Part shown: piece after piece, positions 6,794 to 7,183 of the stretch
Layout of the letters: every line of letters starts with the position of its first letter
Position numbering within the stretch: the first letter of the stretch is position 1
Source of the DNA: Firmicutes bacterium UBA3914
GTDB lineage: Bacteria; Bacillota; Limnochordia; Darwinibacteriales; Darwinibacteriaceae
Length of the DNA: 7,183 nucleotides
Reading direction: 5' to 3'
Assembly: GCA_002391385.1 (NCBI GenBank)
Contig: DGEY01000050.1
Span: 2,960 to 10,142, forward strand
Program-made: the position numbers and the translations under genes
Notes under the pieces: model-generated
What the model was told of the DNA's origin: nothing
Seen by the model: only the letters and a program-made list of their open reading frames with translations
Database searches by the model: none

Positions 6794-7183
6794 CTACCTC
6801 CTCCCCTCCCCGATCACTGATCTGAGCTGGCCGAGCTTGCGGCTGACTGCATCGATTAGGGATTCGTAGTACAGCTGATTCTCCAAAAGGAGAACCCGCT
6901 CCCGGTCCACGTCCACGTTGTTGCCGTCGGTGCGCATGGTGGTTGTGGGGTCCTGCACCACCGAAAAACCCTGAACACCCCGGCCCGCCAGCCCCGGCAG
7001 GTGCTTGGCGTGGGTCCGGCGCAGGCCAGAGGTCTGGGCCCGGGCCAGCTCCCGGGCAAACGACGGGTTGTCCACCACGTCGGAACGCTTAAAACCGGGG
7101 GTATTGAAGTTGGCCAAGTTGTTGCTCAGCACAGTCTGGCGCAAACTGGCCTTGCTCAACCCCACACTCAGCCTGTCCACAAG
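6794..7183 (-). CDS. flgB: Flagellar basal-body proximal rod protein FlgB (5' end missing)
   Basis: FlgB is a proximal rod subunit, exported by the flagellar type III apparatus and assembled above the MS-ring/FliE junction. The signature of axial rod proteins is clear near the N-terminus: SNNLANFNTPGFKR, about residues 19-32 if counted from the GTG at 7180. The C-terminal helix (LLLENQLYYESLIDAVSRKL) also fits the family. The GTG at 7178-7180 would give 128 residues, but it leaves only 12 residues before the conserved LRQ, where FlgB proteins usually have several more. The frame stays open through the last base, 7183. I therefore infer that the true start lies outside the window and mark the gene as partial. 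The stop TAG at 6794-6796 is 3 nt from flgC. No promoter can be seen because the upstream DNA is absent. Confidence 0.95.
   Translation of the reverse strand, partial: LVDRLSVGLSKASLRQTVLSNNLANFNTPGFKRSDVVDNPSFARELARAQTSGLRRTHAKHLPGLAGRGVQGFSVVQDPTTTMRTDGNNVDVDRERVLLLENQLYYESLIDAVSRKLGQLRSVIGEGRR
6796..6802 (-). promoter_or_regulatory. Ribosome binding site of flgC within a polypurine tract
   Basis: On the minus strand this reads AGGAGGT, 5 nt before the flgC ATG. It overlaps the TAG of flgB by one base. It sits in a longer GGGGAGGGGAGGAGG purine run that encodes the last flgB codons (GEGRR), so the end of flgB is shaped by the flgC translation signal. Confidence 0.75.

Noticed and set aside
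1..7183. Mobile elements, CRISPR arrays, tRNA or other RNA genes, or a hidden defence or novel system.
   Set aside because: Genes fill nearly all of the window, every one belongs to a known flagellar family in the standard order, and no repeats, transposase motifs or structured RNA regions were seen.

Overview
The whole window is one block of a flagellar biosynthesis operon. Every gene lies on the minus strand, so transcription runs from the right edge (7183) to the left edge (1). In transcription order the genes are flgB (5' end cut off by the window), flgC, fliE, fliF, fliG, fliH, fliI, fliJ, a ylxF/motE-like gene and fliK (3' end cut off). This is the order of the fla/che operon of Bacillus and of many Clostridia. 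The clearest pointer to a Gram-positive (Firmicutes-type) host is the membrane-anchored coiled-coil plus MgtE_N-like protein between fliJ and fliK, the position of Bacillus YlxF. Strong purine-rich Shine-Dalgarno sequences and the use of GTG and TTG starts agree. By eye the DNA is fairly GC-rich, so a high-GC Clostridia or related lineage is likelier than a low-GC Bacillus or Clostridium. I cannot name a genus from the sequence.

Layout from 5' to 3' on the minus strand. 7183-6356 holds two proximal rod proteins (FlgB, FlgC). 6341-6054 holds FliE, the MS-ring/rod adaptor. 6037-4520 holds FliF, the MS-ring. 4508-3501 holds FliG, the rotor switch protein. 3508-1002 holds the soluble export ATPase complex FliH-FliI-FliJ. 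987-436 holds the YlxF/MotE-like protein. 403-1 holds the N-terminal part of FliK, the hook-length ruler. Junctions are tight: gaps of 3 to 32 nt, plus two overlaps (fliG/fliH 8 nt, fliH/fliI 17 nt). No internal promoter, terminator, RNA gene, repeat array or mobile element was seen.

Together these genes encode the base of the flagellum. FliF forms the membrane ring and FliG docks on its cytoplasmic tail. FliE, FlgB and FlgC build the first part of the rod inside the ring. FliH/FliI/FliJ energise and regulate delivery of substrates to the type III export gate, and FliK sets hook length and triggers the switch to filament export.

I found no new system. The item most worth checking is the start of fliK. 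A 12-nt perfect match to the expected anti-Shine-Dalgarno sequence sits at normal spacing before an ATC codon, and there is no ATG, GTG or in-range TTG in frame. This suggests a rare non-canonical start, or else a point mutation or sequencing error.
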